64,000 bases of DNA from assembly GCA_965242505.1 (NCBI GenBank), contig OZ251449.1, forward strand, positions 868,001 through 932,000, read 5' to 3'. This DNA comes from UBA2966 sp965242505. Its GTDB lineage: Bacteria; Pseudomonadota; Alphaproteobacteria; UBA2966. Shown here one piece after another: positions 19,068-28,208 of this stretch (positions are counted from its first letter, which is position 1; every line of letters starts with the position of its first letter). Both the position numbers and the translations under genes were made by a program. The notes under the pieces were generated by a model that worked only from the letters and a program-made list of their open reading frames with translations, was not told where the DNA came from and did no database searches.

Positions 19068-20599
19068 CCGCCTTCATCCCGACTGAACAGATCGCGGCAA
19101 GCCTCGTCTCCACGCAACGTCCTCATGAACGCTCGCCACGCCCTCGCTTCGGCCTTCGGACGCAGGATTGCGGGGCAGGGGAGGGCGGGAAGGGCGGCTT
19201 TCAATTCGGTCTCCGCTGCTTTCTTCAAATCTGACAGGAAGGCGTATTTCGCCTCGAAAGCCGCGTCGTCGCCGGACCGTCTCGACTCGATTCGTTGCCA
19301 CAGGCTCGGAAAGAACAGCCGATCCGCGGCGCGGTCGAAGCGCCGCCGCGCCAGACCGGTGCGGGCATAATGCTTTTTCTCAACGGCATCCCGCTCACCA
19401 CGCGCCATCATCAGTGCGAACGCGTCTCGTAGCGCCTTGTCGAACCCCGATATCTCCGCCATTTGAGCCTTCGAAAGTATCGTGGTCGTATCCGATGTAA
19501 GGAAACGAACGATTTTCCCCGGTATCGGCACGACTCGGGACTTGAAACCCTCGGTCTTGTTCTTGCCGCGCGAGAACGTTTCGGCCGCCAGCAGCATACC
19601 ACCGGTTTCGTCGTCCCCTGCCTCGGCGAGAAGCGGCGTCGCCCAGTTTCCGGAGAACATCAGGTCGCAGAGCATCTTGTAGTCGAAATCGCGGTTACTC
19701 AGGGTCAGGGCCTTCCCATTCGTCCTTTCGATCGGCGCCCATGGGTCGCCGACGTTGCCTTTGAACGCCTCGGCGTTGATCCGAGCGGCCTTTGACCCGC
19801 CGCGCCGAGCGGAAATCTTCCCTTCCGTTTCGACGAGCCGAACCCGACGGCATATCTCGACGAACCACGGGTCGAGAAGACGGATGTCGAGTTGTTGACC
19901 TTCAGGCCAATCGAGGAGCCACAGGAGTGCGGGACCGCCCGGGGGGCCGATGCCATTCGCTCTGCCCGCCCCGCGCGCCTCGAGCAAACGACGCACGTCG
20001 CGCGTCCACCACGCCGAGGGATCGAGTGATGTATCCCCATCTCCGGCGGGAGCGAGTCCCAGCATCGGGCGGCTGGAAGATCCGCGATTCATCCGCGCGA
20101 TGCCGTATTGGTGCGCTCCGCCGTAGCCTTCGCAGGTCTGTAGCGATACCAGTGCGAAAATCCAGTCTTCCGGTGCCGCGCGCCAGGCCACGGCCCGTTT
20201 CAGGTCATGATTGCGCGCGGTGATGAGCATGTCGAGCGCGTCCGGAGTCGCCTCGGCTTTGTCGAGCCTCGTTCCCGCCGGGACCGGCGGCTGCATGAAG
20301 GCCGGTTTGTCTCGTTCCGCCACGATCAACCGCCAGGGCGCGTCGTCCGGATGGTCCGGGGTCAATCCGCGCAGAACCTCGGCCCACCCCCTCTCCGTCG
20401 TTGGCGGGTCGGTCCGCCCGGCTCTCCAGAGCGCCAGCGCGCCAAGTTGCGCCAGAAACATGTGCCACGCGGGCCGCTGGTGTGGCCGCAACGACGGAAA
20501 ACCTCGCGCGGTTCCCTTCGCCATTGCCGCGAACAGGCCGGGCAGCGATACCCTGTCGCCATCGGAAAGGGTCAGGATCGGATCGGTGATGAGATTCAT
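19064..20599 (-). CDS. cse1: Cascade large subunit Cse1 (CasA)
   Basis: Large Cascade subunit that reads the PAM and recruits Cas3, 511 residues (E. coli CasA is 502). The N-terminus NLITDPILTLSDGDRVSLPG and the region FPSLRPHQRPAWHMFLAQLG are typical. It starts eight bases after cas3. The predicted PAM differs from E. coli (see findings), so its PAM-contacting loop is worth comparing. Confidence 0.94.
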   Translation of the reverse strand: MNLITDPILTLSDGDRVSLPGLFAAMAKGTARGFPSLRPHQRPAWHMFLAQLGALALWRAGRTDPPTTERGWAEVLRGLTPDHPDDAPWRLIVAERDKPAFMQPPVPAGTRLDKAEATPDALDMLITARNHDLKRAVAWRAAPEDWIFALVSLQTCEGYGGAHQYGIARMNRGSSSRPMLGLAPAGDGDTSLDPSAWWTRDVRRLLEARGAGRANGIGPPGGPALLWLLDWPEGQQLDIRLLDPWFVEICRRVRLVETEGKISARRGGSKAARINAEAFKGNVGDPWAPIERTNGKALTLSNRDFDYKMLCDLMFSGNWATPLLAEAGDDETGGMLLAAETFSRGKNKTEGFKSRVVPIPGKIVRFLTSDTTTILSKAQMAEISGFDKALRDAFALMMARGERDAVEKKHYARTGLARRRFDRAADRLFFPSLWQRIESRRSGDDAAFEAKYAFLSDLKKAAETELKAALPALPCPAILRPKAEARAWRAFMRTLRGDEACRDLFSRDEGG

Positions 20600-20606
20600 G
20601 TGTTCG

Positions 20607-23147
20607 TCATGGGACCCTGAACAGTCCTGCCGCAGAGTACTCGAAACCCCGGTCCGCGACCCGTAGCGCCAAGCCGGCGCCGTTGGCGGTCACCTCTACC
20701 CTAGCGTCGTCTGAAATACCGCCTGACCACCGCGCCGGCAACGCAATACGGGTTATCTGCCGACCGAAAGGACCTTCGACACCCGGTTCGAGCGACAGTA
20801 TTGCGCCTTCCTCGCTCAATCGGGTCAAAATTCGCTCGTCCGAATCCGGAAATCGCATATCTTCGAACGCCGCCTCGCGATCGAGAGCGTTGAGCCTCGC
20901 GATCATCTCGGCCGCCGCCGTTACGCCGCCGACCTTTCTGTCGTAGCGGTCCCAATCTTCACCTTTTTCGTCGATGAGCTCGGCGATGCGATCCGGGTGG
21001 GTGGCGCCTTCCACGAGTTCTCGATTCATCTCCGGTATACACCATATCGGACGTTCATGGAGCAGCCGCCGGGTCAGCTCGATTCCCGCCAGATCGAGAT
21101 AGATGCCCCTGAACTCGCCTTTCGCCTCCCAAGCCCCGAGTCCGTTATGGAAAGCGGGTTTCGTAAGACGATTCAGCCCCTCATCGGGCAACGATACGAT
21201 AGCGCAAGCGGTCTCGAAGCCGTCGGGCCGGGGCAGTTCGCGCCGATGCAGGCGCCCGATGCGCTGCAACAACACATCCATCGGGCAGAGGTCGGAGATG
21301 ACGATATCGGCGTCGATGTCGAGCGACTGCTCCAGGGTCTGCGTCCCGATCACGACGCGGCCCGACGATTCCCGCGCCGAGTCCGGGGCGAGCGCCGCTT
21401 CGACCGCCTCGTCGAGAAGCGCGCGATCCTCGACCGCGAAACGGCCGTGGTGCAATGCCTCTTGGCAACCGGCGCGCATAAGCAACGACCCGGCGCCGGC
21501 GTCCCGCGCCGCGCGCCACGTCTCGACCGCCATGCTCACCGTATTCCGTATCACCAGAACCCGCGCGCCCCGCCGGGCCGCCTCGACCGCGCGTTTCGCT
21601 ATCTCCCTGGCTTCCATGGTCGGGATGGTGTCCATATGCACCGTCTTGGATCGGCCCGAATGCGCTGTCGTTCGCGGGTCCCCCTCATCCGCGGTCCAGA
21701 CAGCCGGATAGGGAGCTTTTCGGGCGGTCTCGAATGTCGGCGGAGCGCCGCCGGTCCATCTGGCTCGCGCCCGCGCGCCCAGCGTCGCGGACATCAACAA
21801 CGCATACCCACCGGCAGCGAGATGTCCATCCAGGAGGCGCTTCAGTATCTCGGTCATGTAGGAGTCGGAAGCGTGAACCTCGTCGATCACCAGGAGGCTT
21901 CTGAGCAGCGCGCCGCCCCGCAGATGCGCGTGCCTGACCTGAAGACCGGCGAGCATCGCTTGATCCACCGTGCCGACGGCGACGGTCGCGGCGAGGAACC
22001 GTGTCGCGTGCTCCGCCGCCCATCGTTGCGGCGCCGGTTTTGCGTCGTCGTCCCAACGCACGCGCCAATGGGGCAGGCGGCAGCCCTCGAAGTCGCCCGC
22101 GCGCAACATGCCTGGTATGGCAAGCACGGCCTCCGGAGCTGCTTCGCCGAATGCGCGCTGCAAGGCGCGGACGATACGGCCGTGAAGCTGTCCGGCGGCC
22201 GCGCGGGTCGGCACGGCGAAGTAGAGGCCGGAAACCTTCCCGGCTGCGAAGAGGCGGACGAAGCGCCACAGCGCGGCTTCGGTCTTGCCCGAGCCCGTTT
22301 CCGCTTCGAGAATCGACAGCCGCGCGTCGAGATCGACCCCGGCGGCCACAACCTGCGCCGGGTTCGGTTCGGAAAAGCCGGTCAGGCTATGGAAGTCAGG
22401 CGCGGGATGAGCCGCGAGCGCGCCCGAATCGAAGCCGACCGCTGTCAGCGCCCACGCCGCCTTGTCATGAGCCGCGACATCGTAGGCGGGATCGAAGGGC
22501 GCCGTGAAACGGAAGAATCGCGTATCGGACCCGATCCAGTCCGCCAGAGCGATCAATCCCGCGAACGCGTGATGAAACCGGGCGTGACGAGGGAGCGGCT
22601 CGCTCGTGGCCTCGAAGGCTCGGGCGAACCAGCGCCGCAGGGCGTCGTCCATCACGCGCGCTTCCGCCCGCCAGTCGTAACGTTCGAGATCCCGCCAATC
22701 TCGTAACGTCGGATCAGGGGGCGGTTCCACGGGTCGTCCATGATGCGCGACAGCTGCGGCGATGAGCGGACCGACGGCCTCTCCCCACTCCATGATCCTT
22801 CGCATGGTTTCGTGAAACGGATGTTCCGGCCGCGAGCAGGCAAGCGTGAGGAACGCCCATCCTTCCTTCAGGTGCCCGCATAAGGACCCGCGTGGACCCT
22901 CCGGCCAGCCCTTTGCTTGGAATCCCGGATGCAGCTTCCCGACGTCATGTAGAAACGCGATGACGGCCAGCCGACCGCAATCCACGTCGTTCAACCGCCG
23001 TTCGGCCGCCGTCTCCAGACGGTCGCGAACGACCGGTAACGCCATCATCCTCTCGAAGACTGCCGCCACGTCCATACAGTGATGCGCGAGCGGGTGCATG
23101 CTTGGCGCATCCTCGCGGTTGGTCTTGCCCCAAGCCTGGCGCTTCAT
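20607..23147 (-). CDS. cas3: CRISPR-associated helicase-nuclease Cas3, subtype I-E
   Basis: Effector that unwinds and degrades DNA marked by Cascade, 846 residues. The N-terminal HD nuclease has HPLAHHCMDVA (His 18-23), the HD pair in AFLHDVGKLHPGF (67-68), a later AHHGRP and LADWIGSD. The helicase has Walker A EAETGSGKTEAA, the DEAD-type box VIDEVHASDSYM and the C-terminal motif region with GTQTLEQSLDIDAD. Domains are in the I-E order HD then helicase. ATG 23147 gives the family-typical early AWGKT. It lies 87 bp after a Rieske gene on the same strand; no clear promoter was found in that gap. Confidence 0.96.
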   Translation of the reverse strand: MKRQAWGKTNREDAPSMHPLAHHCMDVAAVFERMMALPVVRDRLETAAERRLNDVDCGRLAVIAFLHDVGKLHPGFQAKGWPEGPRGSLCGHLKEGWAFLTLACSRPEHPFHETMRRIMEWGEAVGPLIAAAVAHHGRPVEPPPDPTLRDWRDLERYDWRAEARVMDDALRRWFARAFEATSEPLPRHARFHHAFAGLIALADWIGSDTRFFRFTAPFDPAYDVAAHDKAAWALTAVGFDSGALAAHPAPDFHSLTGFSEPNPAQVVAAGVDLDARLSILEAETGSGKTEAALWRFVRLFAAGKVSGLYFAVPTRAAAGQLHGRIVRALQRAFGEAAPEAVLAIPGMLRAGDFEGCRLPHWRVRWDDDAKPAPQRWAAEHATRFLAATVAVGTVDQAMLAGLQVRHAHLRGGALLRSLLVIDEVHASDSYMTEILKRLLDGHLAAGGYALLMSATLGARARARWTGGAPPTFETARKAPYPAVWTADEGDPRTTAHSGRSKTVHMDTIPTMEAREIAKRAVEAARRGARVLVIRNTVSMAVETWRAARDAGAGSLLMRAGCQEALHHGRFAVEDRALLDEAVEAALAPDSARESSGRVVIGTQTLEQSLDIDADIVISDLCPMDVLLQRIGRLHRRELPRPDGFETACAIVSLPDEGLNRLTKPAFHNGLGAWEAKGEFRGIYLDLAGIELTRRLLHERPIWCIPEMNRELVEGATHPDRIAELIDEKGEDWDRYDRKVGGVTAAAEMIARLNALDREAAFEDMRFPDSDERILTRLSEEGAILSLEPGVEGPFGRQITRIALPARWSGGISDDARVEVTANGAGLALRVADRGFEYSAAGLFRVP

Positions 23148-23234
23148 GCGTATTCTGTGCCGGCGTCACGCGTCGTCATGCGGTGACGGGAATCGCCGTG
23201 GTTTCTCAACGCGCCGGACTCGGACATGCCGCTG

Positions 23235-24284
23235 TCACTTTCCCGCGCCGCCCGGCCTCGCCGCGGCTTCCTCCCGCAACAGCCGGTCGATGACCTGGCG
23301 GGCGAGGAGGGGGCCGGCGTCGTAGCCGATGTCGACCGTCGGCGCGTCGGGGTCGAGGTCGATGTTCCTCTGTTGCGCCTCGAACACGGCGATGTCCTCG
23401 CCGACGACGTGATGGCACTGTTCGTGGAACGCGTTCACCTCGTCCATGTCGTCGGTCCACAGCCTGTGGCCCAGATGCCAGAAGTAGTGGGTCGAGTCCT
23501 CGGTGGACGGCGTGATGCCGTGACAGACCCAGAAGTCCCAGCGCTTCTCGCCTCTGCCCTCGCGGGCGCCGGTTCCCGCCACCGCCGAACCGTTGTTGAT
23601 GCGGAAGTAGGAGGGCGGCATGAACTCGGAAATCTGCCAGCGGTCGATGTTGGAATCGTAATTGCCGAACTGCCGGTAGGTCCGGGCGGCCGGAACGTCC
23701 ATCGTCCAGCGGGAGACCTTGACGCGGTCTCCGTCCCGTTCCGTCTCGACGTCGGCGAGGTCCGCCACGTGCATGCCGCCGACGGTGGAGGCGTGCACCG
23801 TGGCGAGGTGAGACAGGTCGAGCAGGTTGTCGATGACGAGCTGGTAGTGGCCCCGCACGCGGCAATGCACCTTGGTCGCGCTCCAGCCGTCCTGGAAGAG
23901 CATCCCGAAGAACCCGGGAACCCTGGACTCGTCGGCGTCCCCGGCCTCGCCCATCCAGACGAAGACGCAGTCGTCGCGCTCGACCACCGGGTAGCTCTTG
24001 ACCTTCATCCGCGGCGGAATGCGCTCCTGGCCGGGGATTCGCACGCAGGCGCCCGAGCGGTCGAACTCCAGGGCGTGGTAGTGGCACTGGATGGCGTCCC
24101 CGATCACCTTGCCCATGGACAGCGGCAGCAGGCGGTGGGCGCAACGGTCGGCGAGCGCCGCGGCCTCGCCGCTCTCGGTCCTGAAGAGCGCCACGGGCTC
24201 GCCGAGCAGGACGCGGCCCAACGGCCGCTGCGCAGTCACTTCGTCGGAGTACGCGCCGACGTACCAGTAGTTCCTCGGAAACAT
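23235..24284 (-). CDS. Rieske (2Fe-2S) aromatic oxygenase, VanA-like (copy 1)
   Basis: Terminal oxygenase subunit of a Rieske non-heme iron system, probably a demethylase or monooxygenase for an aromatic ring substituent; 349 residues. ATG 24284 follows GGAGG; a TTG four codons upstream would destroy that site. Rieske ligands are C48, H50, C67 and H70 (CAHRLLPLS...CHYH). The mononuclear iron motif is DNLLDLSHLATVHAS (D-x2-H-x4-H). It is the last of three tandem paralogues on the minus strand. The reductase partner is not nearby. Substrate is unknown. Confidence 0.85.
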   Translation of the reverse strand: MFPRNYWYVGAYSDEVTAQRPLGRVLLGEPVALFRTESGEAAALADRCAHRLLPLSMGKVIGDAIQCHYHALEFDRSGACVRIPGQERIPPRMKVKSYPVVERDDCVFVWMGEAGDADESRVPGFFGMLFQDGWSATKVHCRVRGHYQLVIDNLLDLSHLATVHASTVGGMHVADLADVETERDGDRVKVSRWTMDVPAARTYRQFGNYDSNIDRWQISEFMPPSYFRINNGSAVAGTGAREGRGEKRWDFWVCHGITPSTEDSTHYFWHLGHRLWTDDMDEVNAFHEQCHHVVGEDIAVFEAQQRNIDLDPDAPTVDIGYDAGPLLARQVIDRLLREEAAARPGGAGK

Positions 24285-24311
24285 CCGTTCCTCCAATACC
24301 CGCCGTCCCGG

Positions 24312-25424
24312 TTATGCCGCCGTTCCTCGCGGCGCGGGCCTCGCGGCCTTCTTCCCCGCTTTCCCGGTTTTCCTCGCCGCCGCTTCGTCCTTCGACATGC
24401 GGGCGATGATCTCGCGGGCTTGCAGCAGACCCTGGTCGAAGCGGATCCGCACCCTCTCGTTGACGTTCTCCGGCGTCGCGCCTTCCGGGTCGCTGTCGAG
24501 CGAACGCTGCTGCGCCTCGTAGATGGCGACGTCCTCCCGGATCACCTGGCGGCACTGCCGATGGAACTCCGGGCGGCCTTCCTCCGGGACGGCCGACAGC
24601 TCGTAGGCGACGGCCCAGAACTGGTGGGTCGACCGCCGGGTTTCCGGCGTGATGCCGTGATAGACTTGGAAACCCCATTCCCCCCGATCGAAGACCCGGT
24701 AACGGCCGGGTTTTCTCGCGCCCGCGCCTTCGGAGCCGTTGTTGATGAGGAAATAGGCCGGCGGCCGCCATTCCGCGAGCTGCCAGCGGTCGAAGTTGCC
24801 CGCATGGGACCCGAACTCCGCGTAGGTCCGCGCCGCGGGAACGTCGACCATTTCGCGCGTGACCCGCACCATGTCGCCGTCACGCTCGTGGACGACCTCG
24901 GCGTCCTCGGCCACGGGCGCGTTGCCGATCGTCGTGTCGTGCAGATAGGCGACGTGCGAGAGATCGAGCAGGTTGTCGATCAACAGCAGGTAGTTGGCCT
25001 CGATGCGCAGATGGAGCTTGGTCACCCCCCATTCGGGATCGTCCAGGCGCGGAAAATCGATGATCGCGGCCTCGTCCGCGTCTTCCGGGTCGCCCATCCA
25101 GACGTAGACGAACGCATGGCGTTCGATCACGGGATAGGACCTGACGCGCGTTCCCCTGGGCGGGCGCGCCTGGCCGGGAACCTTCACGCAGGCGCCGTCG
25201 CCGTCGTAGACCAGGCCGTGATAGCCGCACCGTATCTCGTCGCCGACGATCCTGCCCTTGGAGAGCGGCATACGGCGGTGGGCGCAACGATCCTCCAGCG
25301 CGACCGGCGTTCCGTCCCGTCTGCGGTAGAGCAGCACGTCCTCGTCGAGCATGGTCAGGGCCAGCGGTTCGGAGCCGAGTTCGTCGGACCATGCCGCCAC
25401 GTACCAGTGATTTTTCAAATACAT
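24312..25424 (-). CDS. Rieske (2Fe-2S) aromatic oxygenase, VanA-like (copy 2)
   Basis: Second tandem Rieske oxygenase, 370 residues from ATG 25424 (MYLKNHWYVAAWSDEL). Rieske ligands are C47, H49, C66 and H69 (CAHRRMPLS...CGYHGL). The catalytic iron site is DNLLDLSHVAYLHDT. A lysine- and alanine-rich tail (about 25 residues) follows the conserved domain. It lies between copies 1 and 3 with gaps of 27 and 16 bp, so the three are probably co-transcribed. Confidence 0.86.
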   Translation of the reverse strand: MYLKNHWYVAAWSDELGSEPLALTMLDEDVLLYRRRDGTPVALEDRCAHRRMPLSKGRIVGDEIRCGYHGLVYDGDGACVKVPGQARPPRGTRVRSYPVIERHAFVYVWMGDPEDADEAAIIDFPRLDDPEWGVTKLHLRIEANYLLLIDNLLDLSHVAYLHDTTIGNAPVAEDAEVVHERDGDMVRVTREMVDVPAARTYAEFGSHAGNFDRWQLAEWRPPAYFLINNGSEGAGARKPGRYRVFDRGEWGFQVYHGITPETRRSTHQFWAVAYELSAVPEEGRPEFHRQCRQVIREDVAIYEAQQRSLDSDPEGATPENVNERVRIRFDQGLLQAREIIARMSKDEAAARKTGKAGKKAARPAPRGTAA

Positions 25425-25440
25425 GAACCAGATCTTTCAT

Positions 25441-26562
25441 TCATCGTGACAGGCGCGCGGGCTTCCCGGACCCGCGTCCGGCCCTCCCGCCCGACTTGGC
25501 GCCGCCGCGTCGGCCCTTCGCCTGTTCCGCCAGGAGTCCGTCGACGATCCGGCGCGCGGCCAACAGCCCGCCGTCGTGGACGATCTCCACCCGCGCGTTG
25601 ATGTCCCGCGCCGACGTCGGCGCCGGGTCACGGTCGATCGACGCCTGCTGGACGGGGAACAGCACGGAGTCCTCGGTGATGATCTGGTCGCACTGGGAAC
25701 GGAAGTCCTCGATGGTCCGCGCGTCGCCCATGCCCGGGTCGAAGGCGACGTAGCGGTACTGGTGGCTGCGCTTCTCCGTCTCCGGCGTAAGTCCGTGATA
25801 GACGTAGAACCCCCAATGGCCCTGATCTTCATACCAGTCGCCCTCGGGAACGCCGCGGCCCGCCGGCGCCGAGCCGTAGCTGACCCGAACGTACGTCGGC
25901 GGTCGGAACTCGGAGACCTGCCAGCTGTCGATGTTCCCTTCGTAGCCGCCGAACCGGCGGAAGGTCGGCGCCGGCGGCGCGTTCTCCATCCAGCGCAGGA
26001 CGCGCACCGTGTCTCCGTCCTGGACGGTCTTCACCCGGGCGGTCTCGGAGATCTCGGGGCTCCCGGTGGTCGTCCCGTGAACGTAGGCGAGGTGGGAGAG
26101 GTCCAGAAGGTTGTCGATGACGAGCTGGACATGCGCGTCCAGATGGAACTGGATGTCGCTGACCCGCAGTCCCGGACGGTCCAGTACGCCGTAGTCGGGA
26201 ATCGCGGCCTCGTCCGCCTCTTCGGGGTCCCCCATCCAGATCCACAGGAAGCGGTGCTTCTCCGCGAGCGGGTAGGCGCGAACGCCGACCCCGGGCGGAA
26301 CGCGCGTCTGTCCGGGAATCTTCACGCATCCGCCGGAACGGTCGTACCGGAGGCCGTGGTAGCCGCACTCGACCGTGTCGCCGACCAGGCGGCCCAGCGA
26401 CAGGGGAACCCGCCGATGGGCGCAACGATCCTCCAGGGCGACCGGCGTCCCGTCCTCCAGGTGGAACATGACGACCGCCTGGTCGAGGAAGGTCCGCGCG
26501 AGGAACTCCCGTCCCAGTTCACCGGGGAAGCCCGCCGCGTACCAGTGGTTCTCCAGGAACAT
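25441..26562 (-). CDS. Rieske (2Fe-2S) aromatic oxygenase, VanA-like (copy 3)
   Basis: First gene of the tandem trio, 373 residues if it starts at ATG 26562 (MFLENHWYAAGFPGEL), which matches its paralogues. The open frame continues upstream to 26637, so the start is not certain and no strong ribosome site is seen. Rieske ligands are C47, H49, C66 and H69; the iron site is DNLLDLSHLAYVHGT. The C-terminus is basic and low in complexity. It diverges from the carboxyltransferase gene at 26697. Confidence 0.84.
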   Translation of the reverse strand: MFLENHWYAAGFPGELGREFLARTFLDQAVVMFHLEDGTPVALEDRCAHRRVPLSLGRLVGDTVECGYHGLRYDRSGGCVKIPGQTRVPPGVGVRAYPLAEKHRFLWIWMGDPEEADEAAIPDYGVLDRPGLRVSDIQFHLDAHVQLVIDNLLDLSHLAYVHGTTTGSPEISETARVKTVQDGDTVRVLRWMENAPPAPTFRRFGGYEGNIDSWQVSEFRPPTYVRVSYGSAPAGRGVPEGDWYEDQGHWGFYVYHGLTPETEKRSHQYRYVAFDPGMGDARTIEDFRSQCDQIITEDSVLFPVQQASIDRDPAPTSARDINARVEIVHDGGLLAARRIVDGLLAEQAKGRRGGAKSGGRAGRGSGKPARLSR

Positions 26563-26696
26563 GCGCCTATCGAGAAAGGAAACGGTCCCGAACGGATCCT
26601 GTATTCTCGGGAAACGATGGGGAACCGCCGTGATCATAGCACACCCTGCGGCGCGGAATCCGGTCGGGCGCGGTCCGGACGGGCCGCCCGCCGCGC

Positions 26697-28157
26697 GTGA
26701 CGCGAACCCTGGAGTTCTGGGAGACCGCGCTGCGGGACGGCCAGCAGAGCCTGTGGGCGACGCGCATGACCACGCCCATGATCGCGCCCATCGCCGACAC
26801 CATGGGCGCGTGCGGGTACTGGTGCATCGAGGTGATGAGCGGCGCCGTCTACGAGGCGTCCCATCACTTCAACGCCGAGGACCCGTGGGAGCGCGTCCGC
26901 CTCGTCGCCGGGGCGGCCCGGGACACCCACGTCGCCGCGATCGTCCGCAGCCTGAGCGTCTTCGGCTGGTCGACCCTGCCCGACGAAGTCTTCCCCCTGG
27001 CGATGAAACTGATGGCCAGGAACGGCGTGACCCTGGTCAATCTGTTCGACGGCCTCAACGACACCGCCAACGTCGCCGCGCCGCTCGCGGCGGCGAAGGC
27101 CGAGGGACTGCACGTCGCGGGCTCCCTGATATTCACCGAGAGTCCGATCCATACGGACGACTACTACGTCGCCAGGGCCGGCGAACTGCTGGCCCTCGGG
27201 GTGGACAGCGTCGTCCTGGAGGACGCCGCCTCCCTCATGGCGACGGCGCGGCTGAGGACGCTGCTCGCCAGGCTGAGGGCCGCGATCGGGGACCGGGCGC
27301 TGTTCCACTTCCAGACCCACTGCGCCTCCGGCCTCGGCGCCCTCAACGCCATCGAGGCCGTGCGCCTCGGCATCGACGTGGCGCAGACGGCGATATCGCC
27401 GCTCGCCGACGGGACCTCGAACCCGCCCACGGAACTCGTGGCCCGGGAAGCGGCCGGATCGGGATTGCGGGTCCGTCTCGATACCGCCGCGCTCGACCGC
27501 ATCGCCCGTCATTTTCGGGACCAGGCCGCCCTTCACGGCAAGCCTCTCGGCCGGCCCGTCGAGCCCGAACCGTCGCTGGCGCGGCATCAGGTGCCGGGCG
27601 GCATGCGCCGCAATCTCGAGCATCAGCTCGACGCGCTGGGCATGGGAGGGCGCCTTGCCGAGGTCCTGGACGAGATCCCGCGCATCCGGGAGGAGCTCGG
27701 CTGGCCCGTCATGGTCACGCCCATCTCCCAGTTCGTGGGCGTCCAGGCCCTGTTCAACGTCGTCGAGGGGGAGCGTTACCGCACGGCGCCGAGTGGCCTC
27801 GCCGACTACGTCCTCGGTCGCTTCGGCGAAGCGCCGGGGAACGTCTATCCCGACGTCCTCGACCGGCTGGGCGAGGGCCGGGAACCCGTCTCGGGCCGGC
27901 CGAGCGCGAACGCGGCGCCGGTCATGGCGGACCTCGAGGCGGAGGAGGGGCCGTTCGCGTCGGACGAGGACCGGTTCGCGGCGCTCCAGATCGCCCGTCC
28001 CGTGCGGGAGCGCTGGGAGACCGCGCGCCGCCTGCATCCCGGCCGGCCGGTCATGCGCGCGCCGGTGGCGACGCTGTTGCGGGAGCTGGCCCATCGCCCC
28101 CGGGTGAGCCGCGTCTTCCTCGGCAAGGGCTCGACGATGTTCGACTACCGGCGGTGA
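26697..28157 (+). CDS. Stand-alone carboxyltransferase, OadA/PycB-like, without biotin domain
   Basis: Member of the HMG-CoA-lyase/pyruvate carboxylase carboxyltransferase superfamily, 486 residues, GTG start. Family motifs are LRDGQQSLWATRM (metal site), VNLFDGLND and FQTHCASGLGAL with the downstream TAISPLADGTSNPPTE. Unlike full oxaloacetate decarboxylase alpha chains it has no visible biotin attachment MKM motif; it ends GKGSTMFDYRR. It sits between Rieske genes and a decarboxylase-like gene. It may act on a 2-oxoacid released by ring cleavage, but that is inference. Confidence 0.75.
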   Translation: MTRTLEFWETALRDGQQSLWATRMTTPMIAPIADTMGACGYWCIEVMSGAVYEASHHFNAEDPWERVRLVAGAARDTHVAAIVRSLSVFGWSTLPDEVFPLAMKLMARNGVTLVNLFDGLNDTANVAAPLAAAKAEGLHVAGSLIFTESPIHTDDYYVARAGELLALGVDSVVLEDAASLMATARLRTLLARLRAAIGDRALFHFQTHCASGLGALNAIEAVRLGIDVAQTAISPLADGTSNPPTELVAREAAGSGLRVRLDTAALDRIARHFRDQAALHGKPLGRPVEPEPSLARHQVPGGMRRNLEHQLDALGMGGRLAEVLDEIPRIREELGWPVMVTPISQFVGVQALFNVVEGERYRTAPSGLADYVLGRFGEAPGNVYPDVLDRLGEGREPVSGRPSANAAPVMADLEAEEGPFASDEDRFAALQIARPVRERWETARRLHPGRPVMRAPVATLLRELAHRPRVSRVFLGKGSTMFDYRR

Positions 28158-28208
28158 GCGTCTGACGCGCCCCGCCGGCCCGAAGAAAGGAAAGGGGAGG
28201 GAGAGGAC

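Noticed and set aside
23148..23234. Promoter for cas3 in the 87-bp gap after the Rieske gene
   Set aside because: A TTGAGA-like box can be found but no acceptable -10 at the right distance; read-through from the Rieske genes cannot be excluded.
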